A DNA stretch of 62,585 nt from positions 1 to 62,585 of the IMG/VR virus record IMGVR_UViG_3300031787_000115; one strand, 5' to 3'. The notes beneath the pieces were generated by a model. That model was given only the letters and a program-made list of their open reading frames with translations, was not told where the DNA came from and ran no database searches. Position 1 is the stretch's first letter. Each line of letters begins with the position of its first letter. The translations under genes were made by a program, and so were the position numbers. Origin of the DNA: a virus. Positions 22,912 through 31,303 of the stretch are shown one piece after another.

Positions 22912-23709
22912 TCAGCGCTTGCGGCCGAAGGCAGCCGCGAACTTGGCCTCAGTGCTGAGCTTGGTGGGATCCACCCCAGGGATCGCCCGGCCGTCGCGGT
23001 TGCTGCGGGAGCCGCCGCCGGAGCCGTACTGGCCCTTGAAGTGCATCCCGTGCAGCGGGTCATCCCTCAACCCGGCCAACCACTTCACCGGATCGAGCCG
23101 TTTGCCGGTCTCGCCGTCGAGCATCGGGTCGCCGTCACTGTCGGCCACGTAGAGGCCCTTGTCGTCGGCGTTGAAGCGCCCGCCGAACTGGGACCAGAAG
23201 TAGTCGAAGGCGGTCACGCCATCGGCGCTGGCATCGGTGCGGCCATCAGCGGCGAGGAACACATCCCGCGCCGCGAAGCGCACCGCCTGGCGCTGGCGCT
23301 CGGCCTTCTCGCGGTTGAGCTCCGCCGTCAGCTGCTCGACGGTGCCGGAGAACTTGCCCTCGGTCTCGCGGCGCACCTGCTCCAGCTGGGCCTGGGCCGC
23401 CTGCCGCTCACGCTCGGCCGCTTCAGCCCGGCGCTGGGCCTCCTCGAACAGCCGGGGGTCCACCTGCCCGCCGGACTGCAGCTCCTGCAGCTGGGCCGCC
23501 AGGCGCTGCCGCTCCGCTTCGGCCGCCTTGCGGTCCTGGCGCTCCTTGCGCAGGGCCTCCAGCACCCGCTCCACGTCGTTGCCGCCGCTCAGGTCGCCGG
23601 TGCTGGCGGCCGGGCTGGCGGGCGGGGTGGCCTCAGGGGTCGGGGCGCTGCCAGCCGGGATCTCTCCCGCTTCCGCCATGAGAGGGAAGCGATCGAATGA
23701 AAGTGTCAT
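22912..23709 (-). CDS. Capsid scaffolding protein
   Basis: A 265-residue protein. It has a Pro/Ala-rich N-terminus, a long charged coiled coil (about 45-145: LEALRKERQDRKAAEAERQR), and a C-terminal capsid-interacting region (about 150-265: ARDVFLAADGRTDASADGVT). The layout is typical of scaffolds encoded just before the major capsid gene. ATG at 23709 or 23679. Confidence 0.75.
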   Translation of the reverse strand: MTLSFDRFPLMAEAGEIPAGSAPTPEATPPASPAASTGDLSGGNDVERVLEALRKERQDRKAAEAERQRLAAQLQELQSGGQVDPRLFEEAQRRAEAAERERQAAQAQLEQVRRETEGKFSGTVEQLTAELNREKAERQRQAVRFAARDVFLAADGRTDASADGVTAFDYFWSQFGGRFNADDKGLYVADSDGDPMLDGETGKRLDPVKWLAGLRDDPLHGMHFKGQYGSGGGSRSNRDGRAIPGVDPTKLSTEAKFAAAFGRKR

Positions 23710-23743
23710 GCATTAGGCGGCATCACGCCGCACCAATCACTGC

Positions 23744-23760
23744 GCTAGAGGTTTCCGGCC
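23744..23760 (-). promoter_or_regulatory. Start-associated element CGGAAACCTCTAGC
   Basis: The element lies 34 nt before the scaffold gene start at 23709. Confidence 0.5.
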
Positions 23761-23773
23761 TCCGGCGCATCCC

Positions 23774-24181
23774 TCAGGCGACGATCGGATCAGGGTCCGT
23801 GCGCACATCCACCCGGATCTGATTGCGGGGCCCCACGCCCTTCGGGACGGTGATGGCGAAGGTCGCGCTGCGCGGGAACTTCCAGCAGATGCGCGCCGCC
23901 ACCTCCCGCAGCCGCGCCGCGCTGGCCCCGCTCCAGTCCACCAGGTAGACAGTCCAAATCTCAATCGCGTGCTCCTGCCGGTACTGCCGCACCGGCTCCA
24001 GCAGCGGCTCCGCCACCAGTACGCACTCAATCCCGCTCACCGTCGTTCCGGCTGCCAGCGCGCCGCCCTGGTCCCGCACGCTGATTGCCGGCGTGGTCGA
24101 GCCGTTCGACAGGGTGTAGGTGCCGAGGTAGCTGGCCAGCAGGGTCGCCAGCTGGCTGCGGACCGAGAGGATGGTGGCCAT
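23774..24181 (-). CDS. Tail completion/neck-type protein
   Basis: A 135-residue alpha/beta protein (ECVLVAEPLLEPVRQYRQEH, EIWTVYLVDWSG). The size and pattern resemble minor tail or tail-terminator proteins, but the match is weak. The CGGCAACCTGAAGC element lies only 2 nt before its ATG. Confidence 0.5.
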   Translation of the reverse strand: MATILSVRSQLATLLASYLGTYTLSNGSTTPAISVRDQGGALAAGTTVSGIECVLVAEPLLEPVRQYRQEHAIEIWTVYLVDWSGASAARLREVAARICWKFPRSATFAITVPKGVGPRNQIRVDVRTDPDPIVA

Positions 24182-24183
24182 GC

Positions 24184-24198
24184 TTCAGGTTGCCGCCG
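24184..24198 (-). promoter_or_regulatory. Start-associated element CGGCAACCTGAAGC
   Basis: Minus strand CGGCAACCTGAAGC is followed almost at once by the ATG at 24181, and overlaps the stop region of the upstream reading frame. Confidence 0.55.
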
Positions 24199-24844
24199 CA
24201 GCGGCCTGCAGGAGGGTGCCCGCCTCGATCCAGCCGTAGCCGGGTCGCCTCGGGACCACCACGTCATAGGTGAGCAGGGGCCGATCCAGCTCACGCAAAT
24301 GCAGGGTGCCGCAGACCGCACCACGCACCAGCACCAAGCCGGCCCGCACGTTTCGGCCCTCCCACTGCGGCGCCAGCACCCACACGGCGCCATCCTCGCT
24401 GCGCAGGGCCCGCACCTTCGGCGGCTTGGCCTCTGGCTGCACCGAGGCCAGCACCTGGGGCCAGACCGCCAGCAGCAGCTCCGGCGCCCGCTGCTGATGC
24501 CGCAGCTCCAGCGCCACCGCGGCCACCTCCGGCCGGAACGGCGCCTGGGATCCGCACTCCGCCTTCTCGTCGAAGAACGTGAAGTCCTGCGCCTTGAACT
24601 CCTTCGACTTGCTGGGGTCGCGGTTGATGTTCGCGGTCAGGGCCGTCAGCTGGGCCACCGGCAGCTCAAGCAACGCCAGCCGCTGCCGCTGCAGCCGCCG
24701 CAGGCTGCGGTAGGCGTCCAGGACCGTGGTCCTCAGCTCGCCGGCGAAGGTGCCGCGTCCGAACTGACCGGGGAACGCATGGCAGAGCTCCCAGAAGACT
24801 TCCGCCCAGTTCGTCGTCGGCCGTTTCCACTGACCGCGCGCGGC
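24185..24844 (-). CDS. Frameshift extension of tail assembly chaperone (GT-like)
   Basis: This -1 frame is open from an in-frame TGA just upstream of 24850 to the stop at 24185, about 219 codons. It has good protein composition from its very start (EVFWELCHAFPGQFGRGTFA) but no ATG or GTG there. TTG at 24673 is the first start-like codon and would discard a convincing stretch. It is reached by slipping at GGGAAAG (24850-24844) from the upstream gene, giving a fusion of about 411 residues, as for lambda gpGT. Confidence 0.75.
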   Translation of the reverse strand, partial: AARGQWKRPTTNWAEVFWELCHAFPGQFGRGTFAGELRTTVLDAYRSLRRLQRQRLALLELPVAQLTALTANINRDPSKSKEFKAQDFTFFDEKAECGSQAPFRPEVAAVALELRHQQRAPELLLAVWPQVLASVQPEAKPPKVRALRSEDGAVWVLAPQWEGRNVRAGLVLVRGAVCGTLHLRELDRPLLTYDVVVPRRPGYGWIEAGTLLQAAAAAT

Positions 24845-25419
24845 TTTCCCACCTCCTCATCCGACACCGGTTCATCGACCTGCTTCTCGGCCGCCTGCTC
24901 ATCGAGTACCAGCTGGTTCAGGCCCTGGAACAGCACGCGATCCATCCGGCGCGTGTCCTCCAGGCTCCAGGCCGGCCGATTCAGCCGCGAGCGGATCAGG
25001 GCGGTCACACCGGCTTCCATGTTGCGCTGCCCGCTGCGGGCGAACACCACCGCCACGCCCTGGATCAGCTCCGCATGGCGCAGGCGGATGGCCATTGCGG
25101 CCGGCTCCAGGTCCTCGCCGCTGATCGCCCGCTTGATGATCTCGAAGGCCTCCACGATGCTCAGCTGGCCCGCTTCGCTGCCCTCTGCGGCCTCACCCTC
25201 AGCCCGCAGCGCCGGCTGGATGCTCTCGGCGGTGGCGATGGCATCCGCAGCCTTCGCGGCCTCAACGAAAGCCGAATCCCCCTCGGCCAGCAGCTCAGCG
25301 AACGCCGCATCCTCTGCCACCGTCAACCCGCCGCGCTCCTCCACCTCGATCACGCCGCAACGGGCATTGCCGATCCGCCGCGTGCGCAGGGCCGCTGGCG
25401 GGGTGAGGAATGGGAGCAT
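24733..25419 (-). CDS. Tail assembly chaperone (G-like)
   Basis: A 228-residue helical, acidic protein starting MLPFLTPPAALRTRRIGNAR, with a GVIEVEERGGLTVAEDAAF block I associate with cyanobacterial-phage tail chaperones. The normal product ends with a low-complexity 36-residue tail after codon 192. At that codon the mRNA has the lambda-type slippery heptamer, so a minor product continues in the -1 frame. Such chaperones coat the tape measure during tail assembly. Confidence 0.75.
   Translation of the reverse strand: MLPFLTPPAALRTRRIGNARCGVIEVEERGGLTVAEDAAFAELLAEGDSAFVEAAKAADAIATAESIQPALRAEGEAAEGSEAGQLSIVEAFEIIKRAISGEDLEPAAMAIRLRHAELIQGVAVVFARSGQRNMEAGVTALIRSRLNRPAWSLEDTRRMDRVLFQGLNQLVLDEQAAEKQVDEPVSDEEVGKPRAVSGNGRRRTGRKSSGSSAMRSPVSSDAAPSPAS
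24844..24850 (-). other. Programmed -1 frameshift site GGGAAAG
   Basis: In the zero frame the site reads G GGA AAG (codons V-G-K). It is the same heptamer as in lambda G-T. The palindrome CCGCGCGCGG follows directly and may help pausing. Confidence 0.78.
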
Positions 25420-25667
25420 CAGCTGGGGGTGGGCTGGGTCAGCTTTCCGGCCCGCACCGCCTCCAGGAACCGGAACCGCGCCGCCCGCTGCTGCCGCATC
25501 GACGCCCCGGGTAGGTCGCTGACGGTCTGCCGCTGATCGCCCTGGTCGGTGGTGATCAGCAGGTCGTAGGCCAGGGGCTGGGGCCGCAACACCGCCGGCA
25601 TGGATTCACGGTAGGCGACGAACCGGGTCGCTTCTCGCAGGGCGCGGTCGGATTGGGGGAGGGTCAT
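25419..25667 (-). CDS. Small tail protein
   Basis: An 82-residue protein (ALREATRFVAYRESMPAVLR) coupled to the chaperone gene by TGATG. The family is not recognised; position suggests a tail role. Confidence 0.65.
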   Translation of the reverse strand: MTLPQSDRALREATRFVAYRESMPAVLRPQPLAYDLLITTDQGDQRQTVSDLPGASMRQQRAARFRFLEAVRAGKLTQPTPS

Positions 25668-26440
25668 GGCGAGGGGGTCCGGGTGTAGACCAGTCGGCCG
25701 GTCTTTACGTCGATCTCCACCAGCGTCACGAAGTCACCCTCGATGCACGCGCCCTGCTCGGTAACCACGCTGAACGAGGTGTGCTTCTCGTACTTGTCGT
25801 AGCGCTTTGTTGCGGTGGGGTTCTCCCAGGTCGTCAGGGCGCCATTGAGCACCATTTCCCCGCCGAGGTAGCCCACCACCTCGATCACCACGTTCTGGCC
25901 GCGATCGTTGAACCAGAACGCCGACAGGTCCAGTGTCGCCCGCCGGGCAGCAGGAAACGCCAGCTTGTACTGCTTGAAGTCGAACAGGAACGATTCGACG
26001 CCGGTGCCGGTGTTGTCGCCTGCCCATCTGACGATCGGCTTGGCCTGGTCAATGCCGGCGCTGATGTCGTTCGCCTTGCACCAGCCCACAGGCCCGTAGA
26101 GGGCGCCGGTGATCGGATCCACCAGCCGCGATCGGGTATCCAGGTCCAAGCCCGTGGTGAAGCCGTAGGAGATCACGAAGAAATCAGCCTTAAAGCCGAA
26201 GCGATTCGCCGCCAGCTCATCGGGCCGGTAGCCGAAGGCTGCCCCCTGCCCGAGGGCGCGGCGGGGTTCGGCGCCGGTGGGCTGGGCGGCTTGCTGCTGC
26301 TGTTCGGCGGCCTGGCGCTGGGCTGTGGTCTGCTGGTTGCGCTCCCGCTCCTCCAGCCGCCAGCGGTTGCCCTCCTGCCCCCGCTTGGCCTGGACTGGCA
26401 GCTCCCCTCCCCCAACCGTGACGTTGATCTGGGTGGCCAC
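25664..26440 (-). CDS. Tail-associated protein
   Basis: A 258-residue protein with a Gln/Arg coiled-coil N-terminus (about 20-55) and a beta-rich C-terminal half (VIEVVGYLGGEMVLNGALTT). It overlaps the next gene by ATGA. No family is recognised. Confidence 0.6.
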   Translation of the reverse strand: MATQINVTVGGGELPVQAKRGQEGNRWRLEERERNQQTTAQRQAAEQQQQAAQPTGAEPRRALGQGAAFGYRPDELAANRFGFKADFFVISYGFTTGLDLDTRSRLVDPITGALYGPVGWCKANDISAGIDQAKPIVRWAGDNTGTGVESFLFDFKQYKLAFPAARRATLDLSAFWFNDRGQNVVIEVVGYLGGEMVLNGALTTWENPTATKRYDKYEKHTSFSVVTEQGACIEGDFVTLVEIDVKTGRLVYTRTPSP

Positions 26441-26444
26441 GGCC

Positions 26445-26849
26445 TCAGTCGTCCGTCAGCAGGGCATAGCGATAGGTCTGGGTCTGGCCGGGGCTCAGCA
26501 CCACGTTCGGGCTTTCGGTGGTGACGCTGTGGGGGTAGGTCTCGCCGTCGATGTAGGCCACCACCCGGTCGTAGCTGTAGCCCACGCCGGAGGCAGTGAA
26601 CGCCGCATTGATGTCTGGGATCACATAGGCGCCAGCGGTGACCGAGTAGCTGCCGGTGGCCACCACCGCCGAGAACCGGGCGTAGCCGTTGCCCGACACC
26701 TCGGCGCTCTGCCAGTTCGCCACGGTGCTCTCAGGCCCGTAGCCGGTGGTACCGACGTTGCAGAGCATGACCTTGAGCGTCTCGCCCTCGTAGGCCAGGG
26801 CAGCGACCCGCTGCAGCTCCTTCTGGCTGATCGTCGTGGATTGCGCCAT
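26445..26849 (-). CDS. Minor tail protein
   Basis: A 134-residue protein of beta composition (GYARFSAVVATGSYSVTAGA) resembling small tail-tip or fibre-attachment proteins that follow the tail hub. Specific function unknown. Confidence 0.6.
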   Translation of the reverse strand: MAQSTTISQKELQRVAALAYEGETLKVMLCNVGTTGYGPESTVANWQSAEVSGNGYARFSAVVATGSYSVTAGAYVIPDINAAFTASGVGYSYDRVVAYIDGETYPHSVTTESPNVVLSPGQTQTYRYALLTDD

Positions 26850-26852
26850 GGA

Positions 26853-27296
26853 TCAAGCCGCGTTCGTGATCCGGATGAAGCCGCCCGAGGCGTCCGGGGT
26901 GATGCGGAACTGGGTTCCGTTGACGGCGGTCACCGTGCCGTCGAAGTCGATCCGGGCCACCGGTGGGTCGTTGGTTTTGGTGTCGTCGTAGATCAGGGCA
27001 TGGCTGGCGGCGATGCTGCCTCCGCTGGCGTCCCACGTCACTGGGTCAAAGGTAAAGGTCGAGTCGTTGGTGGTGATGGTGGCGATCGAGACGTTCGTCA
27101 GGGCCTTCGTGTTCTGCGTGTAGCCGTTGGCCGTGCTGAGCTGGGTCGCGCCGCTCTCGGCTGCCGTTTTGGTCGTGGCCGTGGCGTTCGCCGGCAGGGC
27201 CGTGTAGAGGTTGATGATGTAGCTGTCGCTGGCCACGAAGTCGCCGGCCTGGATCCGCCGGGGCGTGTCGTTGTAGAGCGTGACGGTGACAGGCAC
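26853..27296 (-). CDS. Minor tail protein
   Basis: A 147-residue beta protein (VTVTLYNDTPRRIQAGDFVA) with GTG start. The pattern resembles the small tail-fibre-like protein next to it. A CGGAAACCTAGGGG element lies 20 nt upstream. Only 3 bases separate it from the following gene. Confidence 0.6.
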   Translation of the reverse strand: MPVTVTLYNDTPRRIQAGDFVASDSYIINLYTALPANATATTKTAAESGATQLSTANGYTQNTKALTNVSIATITTNDSTFTFDPVTWDASGGSIAASHALIYDDTKTNDPPVARIDFDGTVTAVNGTQFRITPDASGGFIRITNAA

Positions 27297-27314
27297 GGCA
27301 GCGGGTGGGGCTTT

Positions 27315-27330
27315 CCCCTAGGTTTCCGCT
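27315..27330 (-). promoter_or_regulatory. Start-associated element CGGAAACCTAGGGG
   Basis: The element lies between the tail hub stop and the GTG at 27296. Confidence 0.55.
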
Positions 27331-27335
27331 GCCCC

Positions 27336-30300
27336 TCAGCCCGCCGGGAATTGGGCTGTCGGGATCGTGATGGTCCGGGCCACGCTGGAGGTGACCCGGA
27401 AGTCGTCCATGTAGCCGTTGAACCCGTACAGGTTGTTCCAGTCCATGCCGATCCGCCAGGCCGCGCGGGTCTGGTTGACGGCGTTGGTGTAGGTGCTGCC
27501 GACCTGGGTCTGGCCCTGCCACAGCTTCCAGGCGCCGGCCTCGCAGGTCAGCGCCACATGAGTCCAGGTGTCCACGACGATCGTGCCGGATTGGATCCGG
27601 AAGCCGTTGAGGTAGAGAAACAGCTGATTGGTGTTGCGGATGCCCCAGACAAAGCCCGCGGTGTCGTTGTCGGATGTCCGCGAATCGAAGATCGCATGGA
27701 AGTCCTTGACGGAAGCGATGCGGACCCAGCACTGCAGCGTGAACGTCGTACCCAGGGCCACCCCCGTCACGCTCAGTCGGTCGCCGTTGCCATCGAACAG
27801 AGCCGAAGCCCCGCCCCACTGGCTCTGGGCCGTACTGATCTGGGCGTTGCCCACGGCTGTCACGGTTCGGGCGCTGGTGCTCGAATCGGTGAAGGTCGTG
27901 CTGCCGTTGGTGCCGTTCATCGACAGCAGCAGGGGCACATTCGCCCAGCTGGGGTCGCCGCCGATCTGGGCCACCACCGGAGCCACGCCGCTCAGCTCCA
28001 GGCTGGCCGTGGGCAGGATCACCGAGCCGGGGCTGTCGATCACTGGGGCCACGCCGCTCAGCTCCAGCTCCGCAACCGGCAGCGGCACGTTGACGCCGGC
28101 CTGCTCAACCACCGGCGCCAGGGTGGACATCTCCAGGGTGGTGACCGGCAGCGGCATGTTGACGCTCACCGCCGGGGCAGTGGCGGCCAGGTCGAGGCTG
28201 GTGGTCGGCAGGGCGACAGTCACCACCGCCCGCACCGTGGCCCGGACCCGCACCTTCGGGCTCAGGGTGATCGTGGGCAGCGACAGGGCATAGGCCAGGC
28301 TCGTCACGGTGGCGCCTAGGCGGATCTTGGCGGAGAGCTCCAGCGTCTCGTTCCAGACCGGCACCACCGCCGGGGCGGCCATCGTCGGGCCGGGGTTGGG
28401 GCCGACGTTGACCCAGGTGCCGCTGGCGTCGAGCGAGTAGACGTTGCCGGTGGCCTGATCCAGGGCGCCCTGCCCGGTGGTGGCCGAGGGGAACGCCGCC
28501 GACAGCGTGGCCTGGGCCGTGCTGCCCACGGTGGCGACACTGCCGATCATCGCCGTGGGGGTAGTGTCCACCACCGTCGGGGCCGTGGGCAGGGTGGTGA
28601 TGCCGGGCGCGACGGGGAACCAGAAGGTGCCGGTGCCGCCGATCGCTCCCCAGAACAGGGCATCCGTGCTGTGGATGATGCCGTTGGCGTCGAACGTCCA
28701 GCCGCTGCCGTTGCAGCGGTAAAGGGCGCTCAGGCCGTTGGCCTGGACGATGAACGGGCCGAATGGCTGGTTCGGGAGGGTGCCGGCCGCACACTGCAGG
28801 CTGACGCCGGATCGGTTTCCCATCAGCAGCTTGTTCTGAACACGGCCGAACTGGCGCGCCTTTTCGGCCGCATCGCTCTTGATCGTGCGGAAGGTGGACC
28901 CAGCGCCAGGGACACCCGAGGGGGCGTTCTTGACGAACACATCATCCGGGGCGTAGGGCAGGGAGAGCTCAATCCGCCGCTGCGCAGAAGCGCTCCCGAC
29001 CGCCAGCTCGAGACCCGCCTTCACTTCGGTGCGGTAGCCGTTGTTGGGGTCGCCGCTGCCGTCTGACGGGTCAGAGCGTGAGGGGTTGTACGCTCCGAAC
29101 TCGATCGGCGCCTCACCCACCGGCGCGGCTGACAGCAGGGACAGCGTCGGGCCCCTTTGCCCTTGGAAGTTGCTGTCAGTGCAGTCAACGGTCACATTCA
29201 GCAGGCACTCACCCCTGATGGCCCGATTGATGAAGGCCTGAACCTGGGCCGGGGTTGTGAAGCTGTCGCGGGATTCAGCGATCGATTGCTGGCCGCTGAT
29301 GCTCTTGATCCAGGGTCCATAGGACTTGGTCACCGTCTGCACGGTGTTGCGGAGCCGACTGGTCTCGATCACCTGCTTATCCAGCAGGTAGTTGCCGCTG
29401 TAGGAGACGCTGACGACACCGCTCTCGAAGGCCATCGGCAGCCCCACCTGTCCGATGGCATGGGCCATTGACCCACGCCGCTCCACTGTTCGGACGGTCT
29501 CGTTGCCGTAGGCGTCGTAGTCGAAGGTCTCGAGCGTGCGCGCCTGGACGTTGTTGTTGGCGAACCCGATCCCTTCGGAGAGGTAGGACGAGACCAGGCC
29601 GCCCAGGACCGCTGCGGCTGACGTGGTTTCGACTGTGATGCGACTGTCAACGACGCGCACCTCGTCGTCGTTTGGGGTCTTGATCTTCCGGTACCGGGTC
29701 ACGGTCTCCGATGCCTGCAGGATCGGATAGGTGGCGGTCGCCTGGCCACCGCTGCTCAATCCGTAGGCAATCACGATTTCGGAGACGCTGCTCGTGACCG
29801 ACCGCTCGAAGGGCGATTCACCGGCGGTCGTTTGCAGATCAGTGCCATCGCCGAACTTGGACCGCAGCGTGCTGTAGCTGACGGTCACCGCTTCGCCAGG
29901 GAGTTGGCCGGCGCCGATGCTGCCCAGGTCGATGATCTTGCCCTGGCTCACCACCGGGCCCGTGCCACCGTCCTCATCCAGCGGCAGGATCTGCAGCACC
30001 TCCTGGCGGTTGAGGTAGCCGACGTAGCTCTCGCTGACCAGTAGATCGGAGAGCACCTGCACGTAGCCGGCCCCGTAGTCGAACTCCGCAATGCTGAACT
30101 TGTTTGTCAGCGGGTTGCTGCTGGCGGTGATGCCGAGCTTGGAGAGGCACAGGGCCATGGCAGATGAGGCCCGGATCGGAACGGTAATGATCTCGGTGTC
30201 GGCTTCGGTGACGCCGCTGTTCTCAGGATCGTCGAGGGCCTTCCAGTTGATCTGCTCCCGCAGGTCCGCCAGGTAGGTGAGCTTGCACCCCAGCTCCACC

Positions 30301-30551
30301 CGCGTCGTGCGCCGGTAGGGATCGGCGAAGGACGACAGCACCCGCAACTTGCGGGGCAGGTAGGTGGTGATGCCGTTCCGCGAGTAGCTGAACTCAACAG
30401 CGGTGCCGATCGCGGGCGTCACCAGGCCGCTTAGCTCCACCGAGCCCCGGGTCTTCACCAGGCCGGAGCCCTGCAGGTAGTCGTCGTTGATGCTGCCGCT
30501 GATCAGGGTGCCCAGCGAACAGCTGACGGTGGCGCGGATGTCGATCGCCAT
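27336..30551 (-). CDS. Tail hub/tip protein with C-terminal LamG-like domain
   Basis: A 1071-residue protein. Residues about 1-600 resemble a tail hub/Tal-like core (IINAL-type barrel strands such as LSGLVTPAIGTAVEFSYSRN). Residues about 730-870 hold four imperfect repeats of about 22 residues with LPVxxLELSGVAPV. The C-terminal 200 residues are a concanavalin/LamG-like jelly roll (FTLQCWVRIASVKDFHAIFD, ending GYMDDFRVTSSVAR), usually carbohydrate-binding. It is coupled to the gene upstream by TGATG. It probably contacts the host surface. Confidence 0.75.
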   Translation of the reverse strand: MAIDIRATVSCSLGTLISGSINDDYLQGSGLVKTRGSVELSGLVTPAIGTAVEFSYSRNGITTYLPRKLRVLSSFADPYRRTTRVELGCKLTYLADLREQINWKALDDPENSGVTEADTEIITVPIRASSAMALCLSKLGITASSNPLTNKFSIAEFDYGAGYVQVLSDLLVSESYVGYLNRQEVLQILPLDEDGGTGPVVSQGKIIDLGSIGAGQLPGEAVTVSYSTLRSKFGDGTDLQTTAGESPFERSVTSSVSEIVIAYGLSSGGQATATYPILQASETVTRYRKIKTPNDDEVRVVDSRITVETTSAAAVLGGLVSSYLSEGIGFANNNVQARTLETFDYDAYGNETVRTVERRGSMAHAIGQVGLPMAFESGVVSVSYSGNYLLDKQVIETSRLRNTVQTVTKSYGPWIKSISGQQSIAESRDSFTTPAQVQAFINRAIRGECLLNVTVDCTDSNFQGQRGPTLSLLSAAPVGEAPIEFGAYNPSRSDPSDGSGDPNNGYRTEVKAGLELAVGSASAQRRIELSLPYAPDDVFVKNAPSGVPGAGSTFRTIKSDAAEKARQFGRVQNKLLMGNRSGVSLQCAAGTLPNQPFGPFIVQANGLSALYRCNGSGWTFDANGIIHSTDALFWGAIGGTGTFWFPVAPGITTLPTAPTVVDTTPTAMIGSVATVGSTAQATLSAAFPSATTGQGALDQATGNVYSLDASGTWVNVGPNPGPTMAAPAVVPVWNETLELSAKIRLGATVTSLAYALSLPTITLSPKVRVRATVRAVVTVALPTTSLDLAATAPAVSVNMPLPVTTLEMSTLAPVVEQAGVNVPLPVAELELSGVAPVIDSPGSVILPTASLELSGVAPVVAQIGGDPSWANVPLLLSMNGTNGSTTFTDSSTSARTVTAVGNAQISTAQSQWGGASALFDGNGDRLSVTGVALGTTFTLQCWVRIASVKDFHAIFDSRTSDNDTAGFVWGIRNTNQLFLYLNGFRIQSGTIVVDTWTHVALTCEAGAWKLWQGQTQVGSTYTNAVNQTRAAWRIGMDWNNLYGFNGYMDDFRVTSSVARTITIPTAQFPAG

Positions 30552-31300
30552 CAGAGGATCTGCAGGGCCGTGAGGCTCACCGAATAGCGGGTGGACTTGG
30601 CGCCGCCGCTGATGATCACCTCAGCCGTGGCGGTCGGGGCGGTGATCGGGAACCAGCTGGACGCCGCCGGCACCGCGGCGATGGTGGTGTCGTACCAGCT
30701 CAGGAGATCGGCGTAGGTGCCGCTGCTGATGTAGCCCTCGATCTGGCGGACCTTGTGGGCCACCAGCGGCCCGGTGAGGTAGCTGGTACCGGTGGCGGTC
30801 ATGGCCACCGTGGGGCCGTCCTGGCGCGTCTCCATCGGCCGGGTCAGGGTCACCACGGCGCTGCCGAGGGCGACGGTGCCCAGGTTGGGGGTGGTGGCCT
30901 CGGTGTTCTGGCGCTGGCGCTCCTGCCCCCGCAGCAGCACCGCCAGGGCCTGGGCCGCATCGACCAGCACCGCCGTCGCGCTGATGTAGGCGCCGGTCTG
31001 CTCCCCCGCTGGGGGCTCCGCAAACCAGCACGCCAGGCCCGTCACGCTCAGGCCGTTGGCGGAAGCAATCGAGAGGCTGACAGTGGTGCCGACCGCGCCC
31101 GAAAGCAGGGTGTCAGCGTCAGTGATGCGGGTGTCGCGCCAGGTGTCGTAGGTGCCGACCAGCGTCTGCCACTGGGTCGGAGTCAGCAGGCCCGACAGCC
31201 GGAACGTCCGGGCGGTCAGGCCGGTGCGGGCCTCGCCCTCGTAGCCGTAGGGCTGAGCCGTCAGGGCGCTGCAGGTGAAGGATCCGATCGTGATCGTCAT
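30551..31300 (-). CDS. Distal tail-like protein
   Basis: A 249-residue beta-rich protein (RTFRLSGLLTPTQWQTLVGT, then VIISGGAKSTRYSVSLTALQ) between the tape measure and the hub, the position of distal tail (Dit-like) proteins. The sequence match itself is weak. Confidence 0.6.
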   Translation of the reverse strand: MTITIGSFTCSALTAQPYGYEGEARTGLTARTFRLSGLLTPTQWQTLVGTYDTWRDTRITDADTLLSGAVGTTVSLSIASANGLSVTGLACWFAEPPAGEQTGAYISATAVLVDAAQALAVLLRGQERQRQNTEATTPNLGTVALGSAVVTLTRPMETRQDGPTVAMTATGTSYLTGPLVAHKVRQIEGYISSGTYADLLSWYDTTIAAVPAASSWFPITAPTATAEVIISGGAKSTRYSVSLTALQIL

Positions 31301-31303
31301 GGC

